Shown: positions 35,087 to 44,245, counted from the first letter of the stretch. The stretch: DNA of 64,000 nt from Hyphomicrobiales bacterium (GCA_017305635.1 JAFKKF010000007.1:186001-250000), one strand, 5' to 3'. Notes: a model not told the origin generated them from the sequence alone. Made by a program: numbers and translations.

Positions 35087-36373
35087 ATGAGTGAAGATCG
35101 CGTCCCGGGCTTCGATACGCTGGCCGTCCATGCCGGCGCCAAGCCGGACCCCGCCACCGGTGCGCGGACGACCCCGATCTACCAGACGACGTCCTACGTC
35201 TTCGACAATGCCGAGCACGCCGCCTCGCTGTTCAGCCTGCAGGCCTTCGGCAACATCTACACCCGCATCATGAACCCGACGCAGGCGGTGCTCGAAGAGC
35301 GCATCGCAGCGCTGGAGGGCGGCACGGCGGCGCTCGCGGTCGCCTCGGGCCACGCGGCGCAGGTCGTGGTGATGCACACGCTGCTCTCGCCGGGCGACGA
35401 GTTCGTCGCCGCGCGCCAGCTCTATGGCGGCTCGATCAACCAGTTCAACCACTCGTTCAAGAGCTTCGGCTGGAACGTGAAGTGGGCGGACATCAACGAC
35501 ATCTCGACCTTCGAGAAGGCGATCTCGCCGAAGACCAAGGCGATCTTCGTCGAGTCGCTCGCCAATCCGGGCGGCGTGGTCACCGACATCAACGGCATCG
35601 CCAACATCGCCAAGCGCGCCGGCGTGCCGCTCATCGTCGACAATACCTTCGCCACGCCCTACCTGATCCGCCCGTTCGAGCACGGCGCCGACATCATCAT
35701 CCATTCGGCGACCAAGTTCCTCGGCGGCCACGGCAACTCGATCGGCGGCATCATCGTCGACGGCGGCAAGTTCAACTGGATCGGCAACAAGCGCTATCCG
35801 CTCCTCTCCGAGCCGCGGCCGGAATATAACGGGATGGTGCTCGGCGAGACCTTCGGCAACTTCGCCTTCGCCATCGCCACCCGCGTCCTCGGGCTGCGCG
35901 ACCTCGGCCCGGCGATCTCGCCGTTCAACGCCTTCCTGATCCTGACCGGCGTCGATACGCTGCCGCTCCGCATGCAGCGCCATTCGGACAATGCGCTGGC
36001 GGTGGCCGAATTCCTCGCCGGCCACGACAAGGTGAGCTGGGTGAACTATGCCGGCCTGCCGGGCGACCGCTACCACCAGCTGGCGCTGAAGTATTGCCCG
36101 AAGGGCGCCGGCGCGGTCTTCACCTTCGGCGTCGAGGGCGGCGACGAGGCGGGCAAGAAGATCGTCTCGGAGGTGAAGCTCTTCTCGCACCTCGCCAATG
36201 TCGGCGACACGCGGAGCCTCATCATCCATCCGTCCTCGACCACCCACAGCCAGCTCAGCCTCGACCAGCGCATCGCCGCCGGCGCCGGACCGGACGTGAT
36301 CCGTCTCTCGGTCGGCATCGAGGATCCGGCGGACATCATCGCCGATCTCGAGCAGGCGCTCGCCAAGATCTAG
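35087..36373 (+). CDS. metY: O-acetylhomoserine aminocarboxypropyltransferase (sulfhydrylase)
   Basis: A 428-residue PLP enzyme of the Cys/Met metabolism family, making homocysteine from O-acetylhomoserine and sulfide. The PLP lysine is Lys210 in IIHSATKFLGGHG; the length and segments TTPIYQTTSYVF near 29-40 and IYTRIMNPTQAVLEERIA fit MetY rather than the shorter MetB or MetZ. The start at ATG 35087 has AGGAGG 10 bases upstream; a GTG at 35078 is too close to that site. A hairpin follows the stop. Confidence 0.93.
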   Translation: MSEDRVPGFDTLAVHAGAKPDPATGARTTPIYQTTSYVFDNAEHAASLFSLQAFGNIYTRIMNPTQAVLEERIAALEGGTAALAVASGHAAQVVVMHTLLSPGDEFVAARQLYGGSINQFNHSFKSFGWNVKWADINDISTFEKAISPKTKAIFVESLANPGGVVTDINGIANIAKRAGVPLIVDNTFATPYLIRPFEHGADIIIHSATKFLGGHGNSIGGIIVDGGKFNWIGNKRYPLLSEPRPEYNGMVLGETFGNFAFAIATRVLGLRDLGPAISPFNAFLILTGVDTLPLRMQRHSDNALAVAEFLAGHDKVSWVNYAGLPGDRYHQLALKYCPKGAGAVFTFGVEGGDEAGKKIVSEVKLFSHLANVGDTRSLIIHPSSTTHSQLSLDQRIAAGAGPDVIRLSVGIEDPADIIADLEQALAKI

Positions 36374-36400
36374 GCGACGGGCCAGCGACCAGGTATCGCG

Positions 36401-36430
36401 CACCGGCGGCATTGAACCATGCCGCCGGTG
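36401..36430 (+). terminator. Hairpin after metY
   Basis: CACCGGCGGCAT and ATGCCGCCGGTG form a perfect 12-bp stem with a 6-base loop 28 bases after the metY stop, followed by TTCT. A likely terminator, although the T-run is poor. Confidence 0.6.
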
Positions 36431-36473
36431 TTCTAGTCTCTGGACGTCGCAGCCATGGGAGGGAAGCGGCGTC

Positions 36474-37310
36474 ATGCAGAAGCTCATCTGGATTTTCGTC
36501 GCCGCGGTCCTTGGCCCGACGGCCGCCGGGGCGGCCGAGGGCAAGGGGACGCCGCCATCGGCGCTCGATGCGAGGATCGCCCGCATCGCCGATCACTCGG
36601 CCTGCGCCCGCATCTACTGGCCGGGCCGTGGATATGCGCCGAAAGCCTATCTCGGCGGGATGGCGCTGACCTATGCCAAGGCGGTGTGCGCGGCGGATGC
36701 CGGCGGCGACAGCGCCGCGCAGGTGATGAACCAGCCGTTCGGGCCGGTCGGCGAGGATGCGCTTTCCTCCAATTTCTGGGGCGAGAGCGGCAATTCGCGG
36801 CTCGGCCATATCCGCACCGCCTTTGCGGTCGCGATCGGCCTCGGCATGCGCCAGAGCGGCGGCAATGCGACGGTCGGCCGCGACCGGTCGAAGAGCAAGC
36901 CGACGGCCGAGACGGCGGAAGCGGGCCTGTTCCAGACGAACTACGAGTCGCTCGACGGCAATCCATGGCTGCCGAAGCTCGTCGACGAATACGCGGCCAA
37001 TCCGTCGCTCTGCCAGTCGGCGGTGTTCATGAAGGGCCTCAGGGACCTCCGCCAGAAGGTGGTGGGGTCGGGCCCCGGCGCGGACTACCAGAAGCGGATC
37101 AAGGCGTGCCCGGCGCTGGCGGCGGAATCGGCGGTCGTGATCCTGCGGACCGCCAAGAGCCAGTTCGGGCCGATCGAGCAGCACCAGGTGGAGCTGAGGC
37201 CCGAATGCGACGACATGCTCCGGCAGGTCGAGAAGGTGCTGCCCTGCGAGGTGGGCCGGGCGCCGCTCGAGGTGCCGCTGCCGCCGGAGATCGCGCACCG
37301 CTACGATTGA
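36474..37310 (+). CDS. Secreted protein of unknown function
   Basis: A 278-residue protein I do not recognise. It has a signal peptide (about 1-20, cleavage near AGA-AE), five or six cysteines spread through the chain, and a central stretch with NFWGESGNSRLGHIRTA followed by ETAEAGLFQTNYESLDG. The last segment loosely recalls the EAGLFQ pattern of lysozyme-like hydrolases, but that is only a hint. A GGGAGG ribosome site supports the start. It stands alone after metY and is convergent with the DUF2306 gene. Confidence 0.75.
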   Translation: MQKLIWIFVAAVLGPTAAGAAEGKGTPPSALDARIARIADHSACARIYWPGRGYAPKAYLGGMALTYAKAVCAADAGGDSAAQVMNQPFGPVGEDALSSNFWGESGNSRLGHIRTAFAVAIGLGMRQSGGNATVGRDRSKSKPTAETAEAGLFQTNYESLDGNPWLPKLVDEYAANPSLCQSAVFMKGLRDLRQKVVGSGPGADYQKRIKACPALAAESAVVILRTAKSQFGPIEQHQVELRPECDDMLRQVEKVLPCEVGRAPLEVPLPPEIAHRYD

Positions 37311-37319
37311 GGCCGCGCC

Positions 37320-37742
37320 TCAGCCGCAGGTTCCGTGGGGCGACGTCGTGCCGAAGACGACGTCGCTCATGATCCGGCCGGGGAGCAGCGTGAACACGCC
37401 GGCAAGGACGAGCGCGCCGGCGAAGAGCGCCGTCATGGTCCGCCGATGCGCGTTGACCTGATGGTGGCGCGCGCGCCAGACGCCGAGCGGCAGCATCACC
37501 AGGGTGAGGATCGACAGGAGGTGGATCCAGCTGAAGCCGCCGAGGCTGCAGATCGTATGGATGAAGAAGGAGGAGACGGCGATCAGAGCCATCAGCACCA
37601 CCCACGTCCAGCCGATCGCCCGGTGCGGGAGCGTGCCCTTCGGGGCAACGAGCTGAACCGCGCCGAGGCCGAGCGCGGCGATGGCGGCCCCGGCGTGGAC
37701 CTGGATCACGGGGCTGGCGGAGAGGAGCGGCGCGAGGGACAT
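37320..37742 (-). CDS. DUF2306 family membrane protein
   Basis: A 140-residue protein with four hydrophobic helices; HAGAAIAALGLGAVQLVAPK near 16-35, LPHRAIGWTWVVLM and HHQVNAHRRTM are the conserved DUF2306 histidine-bearing segments, similar in layout to small cytochrome b561-like proteins. Function unknown. Start at MSLAPLL; the longer frame upstream overlaps the HIT gene's end. It lies 31 bases after the HIT gene on the same strand. Confidence 0.82.
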   Translation of the reverse strand: MSLAPLLSASPVIQVHAGAAIAALGLGAVQLVAPKGTLPHRAIGWTWVVLMALIAVSSFFIHTICSLGGFSWIHLLSILTLVMLPLGVWRARHHQVNAHRRTMTALFAGALVLAGVFTLLPGRIMSDVVFGTTSPHGTCG

Positions 37743-37773
37743 GGCAGGCCCTTCGTCTCCCGCGAATCCGGCC

Positions 37774-38217
37774 TCAGTGCGGCGGCTCGGCGGCGAGCGC
37801 CTGGCGCACCTTTTCGGCATTGGCGGCGAGCACTTCCGGCTTCTCCATGGCGCCCGAATGCGGCTCGAGGGGCTGGCCCTCGAAGCGCGGAATGACGTGG
37901 AAATGGAGGTGGAAGACGGTCTGGCCGGAGGCCGGCTCGTTGAACTGCATGACGGTGACCCCGTCGGCCGCGAAGGCGCGCTTCGCCGCGCGGGCGATGC
38001 GCTGGACGGTGCGCATCAGCGGGCCGAGGATCTCGGCGCCGGCATCGAGGAGATTGCGCGAGGGCGCGCGCGGCACGACCAGCATGTGGCCCGGACCCTG
38101 GGGCATCACGTCCATGAAGACCACGGTGTCGGCATCGGTATAGACCTGATGCGACGGGATCTCGCCGCGCAGGATCTTCGCGAAGATGTTCTGGTCGTCG
38201 TAGGGGGCGGTGGACAT
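37774..38217 (-). CDS. HIT family protein
   Basis: A 147-residue histidine-triad hydrolase. The triad H-x-H-x-H is at 103, 105 and 107 in HLHFHVIPR, and FAKILRGEIPSHQVY near the start fits the Hint/HinT-like branch that hydrolyses nucleoside phosphoramidates or dinucleotides. Start chosen at MSTAPYDD. Close to the FemAB-like and DUF2306 genes; substrate not known. Confidence 0.92.
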   Translation of the reverse strand: MSTAPYDDQNIFAKILRGEIPSHQVYTDADTVVFMDVMPQGPGHMLVVPRAPSRNLLDAGAEILGPLMRTVQRIARAAKRAFAADGVTVMQFNEPASGQTVFHLHFHVIPRFEGQPLEPHSGAMEKPEVLAANAEKVRQALAAEPPH

Positions 38218-38573
38218 GGCGGGCTCCGGCAAGGGGCAATCGTGAGAAGAGGCAGATCGGCTGCAAAAATAAGGTCCAAACCCAATTGAAGTCGTCGTGT
38301 CTGACGTTGCAATGGGGTCTTACCCCTCTCAAGCTTCGCTAGCGATTTGCTTCGCAAGATCGCAGCGAAGCTATCTCCCCCACAAGGGGGGAGAGCACGG
38401 CCTGGACGATACTTTGAGCTCGTCCGGAAAGGGCACTTCTCTCCCCCCTTGTGGGGGAGACAGCTGTTCTTGGCCGCGAAGCGGCCTTAGAACGGCTAGA
38501 GAGGGGTAAATCCCCGCTGCAATTAAGTCTCGACCCTTAGCCGTCTTTCCTGCGACTGCCGACTACCGCCTTG
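38218..38573. other. 356-base intergenic region holding a MITE-like element
   Basis: No gene seen. Most of it is the long inverted repeat at 38307-38522. What remains is the HIT gene promoter side (38218-38306) and about 50 bases after the FemAB-like gene. Confidence 0.75.
38307..38522. repeat. 216-base MITE-like inverted repeat (repeat D)
   Basis: The ends are related inverted repeats: TTGCAATGGGGTCTTACC at 38307 continuing CCTCTC, and GAGAGGGGTAAATCCCC continuing GCTGCAA at 38499-38522. Inside, TCTCCCCCACAAGGGGGG plus AGAG (38374-38395) is the exact reverse complement of 38439-38460, and the match extends four more bases with one mismatch. GCTTCGCT/AGCGAAGC forms another hairpin in the left arm. 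No ORF is present. Palindromes with CCCCCTTGTGGGGG are common in Rhizobiales. Confidence 0.8.
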
Positions 38574-39797
38574 CTACTGCCCCTCCTCGTGGCGGAAGGG
38601 CAGGAACTCCTCCAGCGCCGCCTCGTCGCGTTCGACCTGGCGGCGCTCGCGGGCGAGGTATTCCGCGACGGCGCGGCGGAAGCCCGGATCGGCGATCCAG
38701 TGGGCGGAATAGGTGGTGGTCGGGCGGTAGCCGCGGGCGAGCTTGTGCTCCCCTTGAGCGCCCGCCTCGACCCGGGGCAGGCGGTGCGCGATGGCCCAGT
38801 CCATGGCCTGGTAGTAGCAGAGCTCGAAATGGAGGAAGGGCTGCTCCTCGGTGGCGCCCCAGTAGCGACCGTAGAGCGCATCCGAGCCGATGAAGTTGAG
38901 GGCGCCGGCGATCGGGCGGCCGTTGCGCTTGGCGAGCATCAGGAGGATGCGGTCGGCCATGCGCTCGCCGACGAGGGAGAAGAACTTCCGGTTGAGGTAG
39001 GGCCGGCCCCATTTCCGCGAGCCGGTATCCATGTAGAAGGCGAAGAAGGCGTCCCAGGCGCCCTCGGTGAGGTCCCTGCCGCTGAGATGCTCGACCTCGA
39101 TGCCGCCGGCAAGCGCGTCGCGCCGTTCGCGGCGGATGTTCTTGCGCTTCCGCGAGGCGAGGGCATCGAGGAAGTCGTCGAAGTCGCGATAGTTCTCGTT
39201 GAAGAACTGGAACTGCTGGTCGGTGCGCTTCAGGTAGTCCGCGGCGCCGAGGAACTCCCACTCCTCCTCAGGGAGGAACGTCGCGTGGATCGAGGAGGCA
39301 CCGTGGCGGCGGGCGAGCGCGATCGCCGCGGCGGCGAGGGTGGCGCGATGGCGATCGGCATCGGGGCCCGGACGGACGAGGAGGCGGCGGCCGGTCACCG
39401 GCGTGAAGGGGACCGAGACCTGGAGCTTCGGATAATACTGGCCGCCGGCGCGCTCATAGGCGTCCGCCCAGCCATGGTCGAAGACGTATTCGCCCATGGA
39501 ATGGGATTTGAGGTAGGCGGGGAGGATCGCCGCGGGGCGGCCGTCGGCGCCGTCGAGGACGAGGTGCTGGGCGAGCCAGCCGGACTTGCGGTTAGCCGAG
39601 CCCGATTCCTCCAGCGACCACAGGAAATCGTGCGATATGAAGGGGTTGTAGGGAATCGCTGGATTTTCGATTCCGCCCGGCGAGGCCGCAGAGGGCCAGC
39701 CTGGATTGGCGCAGGCGTCCCAGTCGGCGCGGCCGATCTCGGCGAGCGAGGCGAGGACGCTGACAGTCGCCTCGCCGGTGCCGCTTTGCTCGTTCAA
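38574..39797 (-). CDS. FemAB-like/GNAT-fold protein (peptidogalycan biosynthesis, DUF482 family)
   Basis: A 407-residue protein of the PF04339-type group, made of tandem GNAT-like folds. Typical segments are NPFISHDFLWSLEESG near 51-66, SHSMGEYVFDHGWADAYERA near 98-117, and ASRKRKNIRRERRDA. The family is related to FemAB amino-acyl transferases but its acceptor is unproven. Soluble, about 45 kDa. Located between a MITE-like repeat and an EipB-like gene, in an envelope-rich neighbourhood. Confidence 0.87.
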   Translation of the reverse strand: MNEQSGTGEATVSVLASLAEIGRADWDACANPGWPSAASPGGIENPAIPYNPFISHDFLWSLEESGSANRKSGWLAQHLVLDGADGRPAAILPAYLKSHSMGEYVFDHGWADAYERAGGQYYPKLQVSVPFTPVTGRRLLVRPGPDADRHRATLAAAAIALARRHGASSIHATFLPEEEWEFLGAADYLKRTDQQFQFFNENYRDFDDFLDALASRKRKNIRRERRDALAGGIEVEHLSGRDLTEGAWDAFFAFYMDTGSRKWGRPYLNRKFFSLVGERMADRILLMLAKRNGRPIAGALNFIGSDALYGRYWGATEEQPFLHFELCYYQAMDWAIAHRLPRVEAGAQGEHKLARGYRPTTTYSAHWIADPGFRRAVAEYLARERRQVERDEAALEEFLPFRHEEGQ

Positions 39798-39898
39798 AGG
39801 TCCATCCCGAGGATTTTGGTGTCTATAAAGCTAGACATTGCCGGCGGCGAGACAAGGTCGGCCGCGTCGCAGGCGAAACGGAAGCAAGGGAGATCGGC

Positions 39899-40711
39899 AT
39901 GGGGCTGAAGGGAATGGCTATCGCGGCGGCGCTTGTCGCGGCGGGGGCGGCGACGCCGGCGCTCGCCATGGACCTCGCCAGCGGGACGGCGATCTACGAG
40001 CTCTCGCTCGATCCCGCGAAGGGCATGGCCGGGGTCGGCGGCACGATCTCGGGCCGGTTGGAATCGGGGCTCTTCCAGGTGTGCGGGGGCTACGACACCG
40101 TGACCCGGCTCGACGCGAAGATCATGCCCTCGACCGGCGGAGCGCTGTCGATGAAGCTCGATTCCGACCTGCACGAGACGAAGGACGAGCTGAAGTTCCG
40201 CGTCGCCGGGCGCTTCGGCCTGCAGGTGCTGCAGGATACGCAGGGCGTCGCGACGCTGACGCCGGAAGGCGTGACGGTGAAGGTCGAGCGGCCCGATGCG
40301 CGCGAGCTCAGCCTCGACGGCGGGCCGGTGGCCTTCCCGATGGCCCTCATCACGCGGGCGATCGAGGCGGCGAAGGCCGGCGAGCGCTTCCTGTCGCTCC
40401 GGCTATTCGACGGCAGCGCGATGGAGGCGTGGTCGGTGTCGGTGGTGATCGGTGACCCGCGCTCGGCCAACGAAAGCGAGGACGAGAAGGCCTTCGCTGC
40501 GGCGCTCGGGATCGGCGAGGTGAAGCGCTGGCCAATGAAGCTCTCCTATTTCCCGCCGCAGGCAGGCGGTGACACGGCGCCCGCCTTCGCCACCGAGGGC
40601 GTGGTCTACGAGAACGGCTTCATGCTCGGCGCGACCTACGACTTCGGCATGTTCGGGATGAAGCTCGGCCTGGTCGAGTTCAAGCCGGCAGCGGCGAAGG
40701 CGTGCGAGTAG
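39899..40711 (+). CDS. EipB-like periplasmic protein (DUF1849), paralogue 1
   Basis: A 270-residue exported protein with signal peptide (about 1-23, cleavage near ALA-MD) and a DUF1849 domain. Brucella EipB, the characterised member, is a periplasmic beta-spiral protein needed for envelope integrity and has a disulfide. Here Cys in FQVCGGYDT near 61 and the penultimate Cys of AAKACE keep that pair. Similar in layout to paralogue 2 at 42144 (YDLSLA-type start, SYF, VVYENG segments) but clearly diverged. An AAGGGAG ribosome site precedes the ATG. Confidence 0.88.
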   Translation: MGLKGMAIAAALVAAGAATPALAMDLASGTAIYELSLDPAKGMAGVGGTISGRLESGLFQVCGGYDTVTRLDAKIMPSTGGALSMKLDSDLHETKDELKFRVAGRFGLQVLQDTQGVATLTPEGVTVKVERPDARELSLDGGPVAFPMALITRAIEAAKAGERFLSLRLFDGSAMEAWSVSVVIGDPRSANESEDEKAFAAALGIGEVKRWPMKLSYFPPQAGGDTAPAFATEGVVYENGFMLGATYDFGMFGMKLGLVEFKPAAAKACE

Positions 40712-40744
40712 GCGCTCGCGCCGTTCTCCAGGAAGACGGAGAGT

Positions 40745-40776
40745 CGTCGACGGCCGGCACAAGGCCGGCCATGACG
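40745..40776 (+). repeat. Dispersed palindromic repeat A, copy 4
   Basis: Same unit as copy 1 with TCGACGG in place of TGGATGG. It ends one base before the stop of the convergent ugpQ-like gene and fills the gap to EipB paralogue 1. Confidence 0.8.
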
Positions 40777-40777
40777 A

Positions 40778-41533
40778 TCAGGCGATCGCGTCCGGGTCGA
40801 AGCCCTCGAAGGTGACCTGCTCCGTCCAGCGATACGCCTTGGCGAGCTGGGCGCGGCTGCGGATGGTCCAGGTGATCAGCCTGAGGCCGCGGGCGAGCGC
40901 GAGGGCCGGGGCGAGGGCGGGCAGATCCGCGATGCCGTAGGAGACGAAGCTCGCCTTGACCTCGGTCGCCGCGAGGAGGTGGCTGAGGCGGTAGCGTTGC
41001 CAATCGGTGAAGGCGGGCATTTCCGGATCGGGCCGGAAGGCATCCGCGGTGAGGCCGCGGGGCATGGCGGGCAGGAGCTCCCGCATGGCGCGCATCGAAT
41101 CGGGATCGAAGGACATGACCGCGGCCGGACCGCGATAGGCGGCAAGGAGCGGCGCGGCCGCCGCTTCGAGGCGATGGTCGCCGTTCCACGGGCTCTTCAT
41201 CTCGATGACCAGCGGCACGCGGCCGGCGACGGTCTCGAGGAGCTCGGCGAGAGTCGGAATGCGTTCGGTCGTGCCGTTCAGGCGGAGCGCGCGGACCTCG
41301 GCGAGTGTCAGGGCGCGGATCGGGCCCTTGCCGTCGGTGAGGCGCTCGAGGTGGTCGTCGTGGAAGACCACCGCATGGCCGTCGGCGGTGACCTGGAGGT
41401 CGCACTCGATGGCGAAGTCGTGCGCCACTGCGGCGCGGGCGGCGGAGAGGGTGTTCTCCAGCCGCCCGGCAGTGCGGTCATGGTAGCCGCGATGGGCGAT
41501 CGGGCGACGGACGAGCCAGTCGAGGGCGTCCAA
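40778..41533 (-). CDS. Glycerophosphodiester phosphodiesterase family protein (UgpQ-like)
   Basis: A 251-residue GDPD-fold enzyme hydrolysing glycerophosphodiesters to glycerol 3-phosphate and an alcohol. Catalytic residues visible: His14-Arg15 in AHRGYHD, Glu43 and Asp45 in ECDLQV, and His58 in VVFHDDHLERLTDG. No signal peptide, so probably cytoplasmic like UgpQ. It starts with TTG directly after the ridA stop (TGATTG), so translation is coupled to ridA. Its 3' end abuts repeat A copy 4. Confidence 0.9.
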   Translation of the reverse strand: MDALDWLVRRPIAHRGYHDRTAGRLENTLSAARAAVAHDFAIECDLQVTADGHAVVFHDDHLERLTDGKGPIRALTLAEVRALRLNGTTERIPTLAELLETVAGRVPLVIEMKSPWNGDHRLEAAAAPLLAAYRGPAAVMSFDPDSMRAMRELLPAMPRGLTADAFRPDPEMPAFTDWQRYRLSHLLAATEVKASFVSYGIADLPALAPALALARGLRLITWTIRSRAQLAKAYRWTEQVTFEGFDPDAIA

Positions 41534-42001
41534 TCAGGCGACCTCGGCGACGACCTCGACCTCGACCGCGACGCCGAGCGGCAGGGTGCCCATGCCGATG
41601 GCGGAGCGGGCATGCCTGCCCTTGTCGCCGAGCACTTCGATCAGGAAATCGGAAGCGCCGTTGATCACCTTGTGGGCATCGGTGAAGTCGGGCGTGGCAT
41701 TGACGAAGCCGACCAGCTTGACGATCCGCGTGACCTTGCCGAGGTCGCCGCCGAGCGCCACCTTGAGGTTGGCGAGGACGTTGATGGCGCAGATGCGGGC
41801 GGCCTGCTGGCCTTCCTCGATCGAATATTCGCGGCCGAGCTTGCCGACGAACTTGACGCCTTCCGGGGTCGTCGGCACCTGGCCGGAGACGAAGACGAGG
41901 TTGCCGGTCCGCACCGTCGGCACGTAGCTCGCCTGGGGGGCGCCGGGGGTGGGCAGCGTGACGCCGAGTTTTGCCAGCCGTGAATCGATCTCGTTGCTCA
42001 T
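41534..42001 (-). CDS. ridA: RidA family protein (enamine/imine deaminase)
   Basis: A 155-residue YjgF/RidA/UK114-family protein, of the longer Rid subgroup near COG0251 relatives. Rid proteins hydrolyse reactive 2-aminoacrylate-type enamines. Segments: RTGNLVFVSGQVPTTPEG near 31-48, ICAINVLANLKVALGG and ARSAIGMGTLPLGVAVEVE, the last with serine in place of the usual S/T-R segment; whether Arg of archetypal RidA is kept (KGRHARSAIG) should be aligned. First gene of a two-gene unit with ugpQ. Confidence 0.9.
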   Translation of the reverse strand: MSNEIDSRLAKLGVTLPTPGAPQASYVPTVRTGNLVFVSGQVPTTPEGVKFVGKLGREYSIEEGQQAARICAINVLANLKVALGGDLGKVTRIVKLVGFVNATPDFTDAHKVINGASDFLIEVLGDKGRHARSAIGMGTLPLGVAVEVEVVAEVA

Positions 42002-42143
42002 CGCCTGCCTCTGTTGCCTGGGGTTTGCCGTGACCCCGGCTGTTTCGCGCAAAAGCCCCGCGGCGGCAAGGGCCGATAGCCGCACTGGACGCCGCAAGGG
42101 CGCCATGTTTCAACATTAGCCGCTTCGGCACGGAGGTGCGGGG

Positions 42144-42974
42144 ATGATCCGCGTGACTGCACTGGCGGTTGTGATTGCCGGCCTCGGGCTCGGGGCGGCG
42201 CATGCCGCGCCCGTCGGCCTCGCCGCCCACCGCGCCATCTACGACCTGAGCCTCGCCACGGCCAAGCCTGATTCGCCGATGGGCGACGTGACCGGGCGCA
42301 TGGTGATGGAATTCACCGGCTCGGCTTGCTCGGGCTATTCCACCAAGCTCCGCTTCGTCACCCGCACCGAGGATCCGGACGGCGGCGACCAGGTGACGGA
42401 TTCGCGCTCGACCATGTTCGAGGCGGCGGACGGCAAGAGCCTCGACTTCACCAACGAGACCTATACCGACGACGCGCTCGCCGAGGAATCGCGGGGCAGC
42501 GCCAAGCGGAAGGAGAAGAACGTCGCCGTGGCGCTGACCAAGCCGTCGGACAAGACGTTCGACCTCGCGCCCTCGGTGGTCTTCCCGACCGAGCAGATGA
42601 TGAAGGTCATCGATGCGGCGCGGGCCGGGCAGCGCTTCCTCAGCTTCGACGTCTATGACGGCTCCGAGGATGGCGAGACGGTGTTCGCGACCGCCGGCGT
42701 CATAGGGGCGGAAATGCGCGATGAGGACGGCGGCTCGGAGAAGGTGGTGAAGGATGCGGGCATTGCCGGCATGCGCCACTGGCCGGTGACGATCAGCTAT
42801 TTCGAGAAGAAGAACGGGATCGACGAGACGCCGTTCTACGTCATGTCCTTCGTGGTCTATGAAAACGGGATCGGCCGGTCGCTGAAGATCGACTACGGCG
42901 ACTTCTCGCTCTCCGGGCAGCTGACCAAGCTGGACATCCTGCCCGAGGCGCCCTGTCCGGCGCCGAAGCGCTAA
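42144..42974 (+). CDS. eipB: EipB-like periplasmic protein (DUF1849), paralogue 2
   Basis: A 276-residue protein with signal peptide (about 1-21, cleavage near AHA-AP) and a full DUF1849 domain: [15 protein letters not shown] near 28-42, [15 protein letters not shown] near 57-71, VISYF-like [10 protein letters not shown], and [20 protein letters not shown]. The cysteine pair (near 62 and four residues from the end of [10 protein letters not shown]) fits the EipB disulfide. It is the closer match to EipB in my reading. GGAGGTG precedes the start. It is convergent with dinB, overlapping stops by 4 bases. Confidence 0.88.
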   Translation: MIRVTALAVVIAGLGLGAAHAAPVGLAAHRAIYDLSLATAKPDSPMGDVTGRMVMEFTGSACSGYSTKLRFVTRTEDPDGGDQVTDSRSTMFEAADGKSLDFTNETYTDDALAEESRGSAKRKEKNVAVALTKPSDKTFDLAPSVVFPTEQMMKVIDAARAGQRFLSFDVYDGSEDGETVFATAGVIGAEMRDEDGGSEKVVKDAGIAGMRHWPVTISYFEKKNGIDETPFYVMSFVVYENGIGRSLKIDYGDFSLSGQLTKLDILPEAPCPAPKR

Positions 42975-44245
42975 CGTTTCGGCCGCGCGGGCCGGTCGAA
43001 GACCAGCCCCAACTCCACCGCCTGGTTGCCGAACTTGCCGCGGATGGCGTCGATGGCGGCCTCGGCCCTGGCACGCCGCCCGGCATCGGGATCGGCGAGG
43101 TCGAGCGGATCGGCCAATTCCGGCGCGGCGAAGTCCGACACCCCGATGCCGAGCAGCCGGAATTTCGTGCCGTCGGTCTCGCGGGCGAGCATCTCGGCGC
43201 CGACGGCGTGGATGCGGTCGGCGAGGCGGGTGGGGTCGGCGAGCTGGCGGCTGCGCGTGCGGATCCTGAAATCGGCGGTCTTCAGCTTGAGCGTCACGGT
43301 GCGGCCGGCCATGTCGGCCTTCTTCAGGCGCCGCGAAACCTTCTCGGCGAGGCTGCGGAGGACCGAGAGGAGCTGATGGAGGTCGGCGATGTCGGCGTCG
43401 AAGGTGGTCTCGGCGCTGATGCTCTTCGTCTCGCCGCGCGGCTCGACCGGGCGGCGGTCGTCGGCGCGTGACAGGCGGGCGAGACGCAGCCCCATCGACC
43501 CGTAGCGGCGGGCAAGCGTCGCCTCGTCCATGCGCTGGAGCGTGCCGATGAGACGGATGCCGTCGGCGGCGAGGCGGGCCTGCATCGCCTTGCCGACACC
43601 CCAGATGAGGCCGACCGGCTTTTCGGCGAGGAAGGTGAGCGCCTCGGCTCGCCCGATGACCGAGAAGCCGCGCGGCTTTTCGAGGTCCGAGGCGATCTTG
43701 GCGAGGAACTTGTTGAACGAGAGGCCGATGGAGACGGTGATGCCGATCTCCTTCTCGATGCGGGCGGCGAGGCGGGCGAGGCTGACCGCCGGCGGGGCAC
43801 CGTGCAGGCGCTCGGTGCCGGCGAGGTCCATGAAAGCCTCGTCGATGGAGAGCGGCTCGACCAGCGGGGTGAGGGCGAGCATCATCTGGCGCACCTCGCG
43901 GCCGACGGCGGCGTATTTCTCCATGTTCGGACGGATGACCACGGCATCCGGGCAGGCCTCCAGGGCCTTGAACATGGGCATGGCGGAGCGCACGCCGCGG
44001 ATGCGGGCAATGTAGCAGGCGGTGGCGACGACGCCGCGTTTTCCCCCGCCGACGATGACCGGCTTGTCGGCAAGCGAGGGATCGTCACGCTTCTCGATCG
44101 CCGCATAGAACGCGTCGCAGTCGAGATGGGCGACGGCAAGCGTGCCGAGCTCGGGATGGGCGGCGAGGCGCGGGCTGCCGCAAGCGGCGCAGCGAGGGGT
44201 GGCGGATGCGGCGGGACGGCCGCAATCGCGGCAAAGGGCTTTCAT
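42971..44245 (-). CDS. dinB: DNA polymerase IV (Y-family)
   Basis: A 424-residue translesion polymerase. Catalytic acids: Asp42 in [15 protein letters not shown] and Asp135-Glu136 in [10 protein letters not shown]; the thumb HhH region follows near 225 in [10 protein letters not shown]. The N-terminus has four cysteines (5, 8, 19, 22) as in a small zinc ribbon, an extension seen in many alphaproteobacterial DinB proteins. Start at MKALCRDC; a TTG 27 bases upstream is possible. No clear beta-clamp motif at the end was identified. Confidence 0.93.
   Translation of the reverse strand: MKALCRDCGRPAASATPRCAACGSPRLAAHPELGTLAVAHLDCDAFYAAIEKRDDPSLADKPVIVGGGKRGVVATACYIARIRGVRSAMPMFKALEACPDAVVIRPNMEKYAAVGREVRQMMLALTPLVEPLSIDEAFMDLAGTERLHGAPPAVSLARLAARIEKEIGITVSIGLSFNKFLAKIASDLEKPRGFSVIGRAEALTFLAEKPVGLIWGVGKAMQARLAADGIRLIGTLQRMDEATLARRYGSMGLRLARLSRADDRRPVEPRGETKSISAETTFDADIADLHQLLSVLRSLAEKVSRRLKKADMAGRTVTLKLKTADFRIRTRSRQLADPTRLADRIHAVGAEMLARETDGTKFRLLGIGVSDFAAPELADPLDLADPDAGRRARAEAAIDAIRGKFGNQAVELGLVFDRPARPKR

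Noticed and set aside
38560-39261. Alternative minus-strand frame inside the FemAB-like gene
   Set aside because: It is a frame-shifted shadow of the FemAB-like gene, which carries the recognised motifs.
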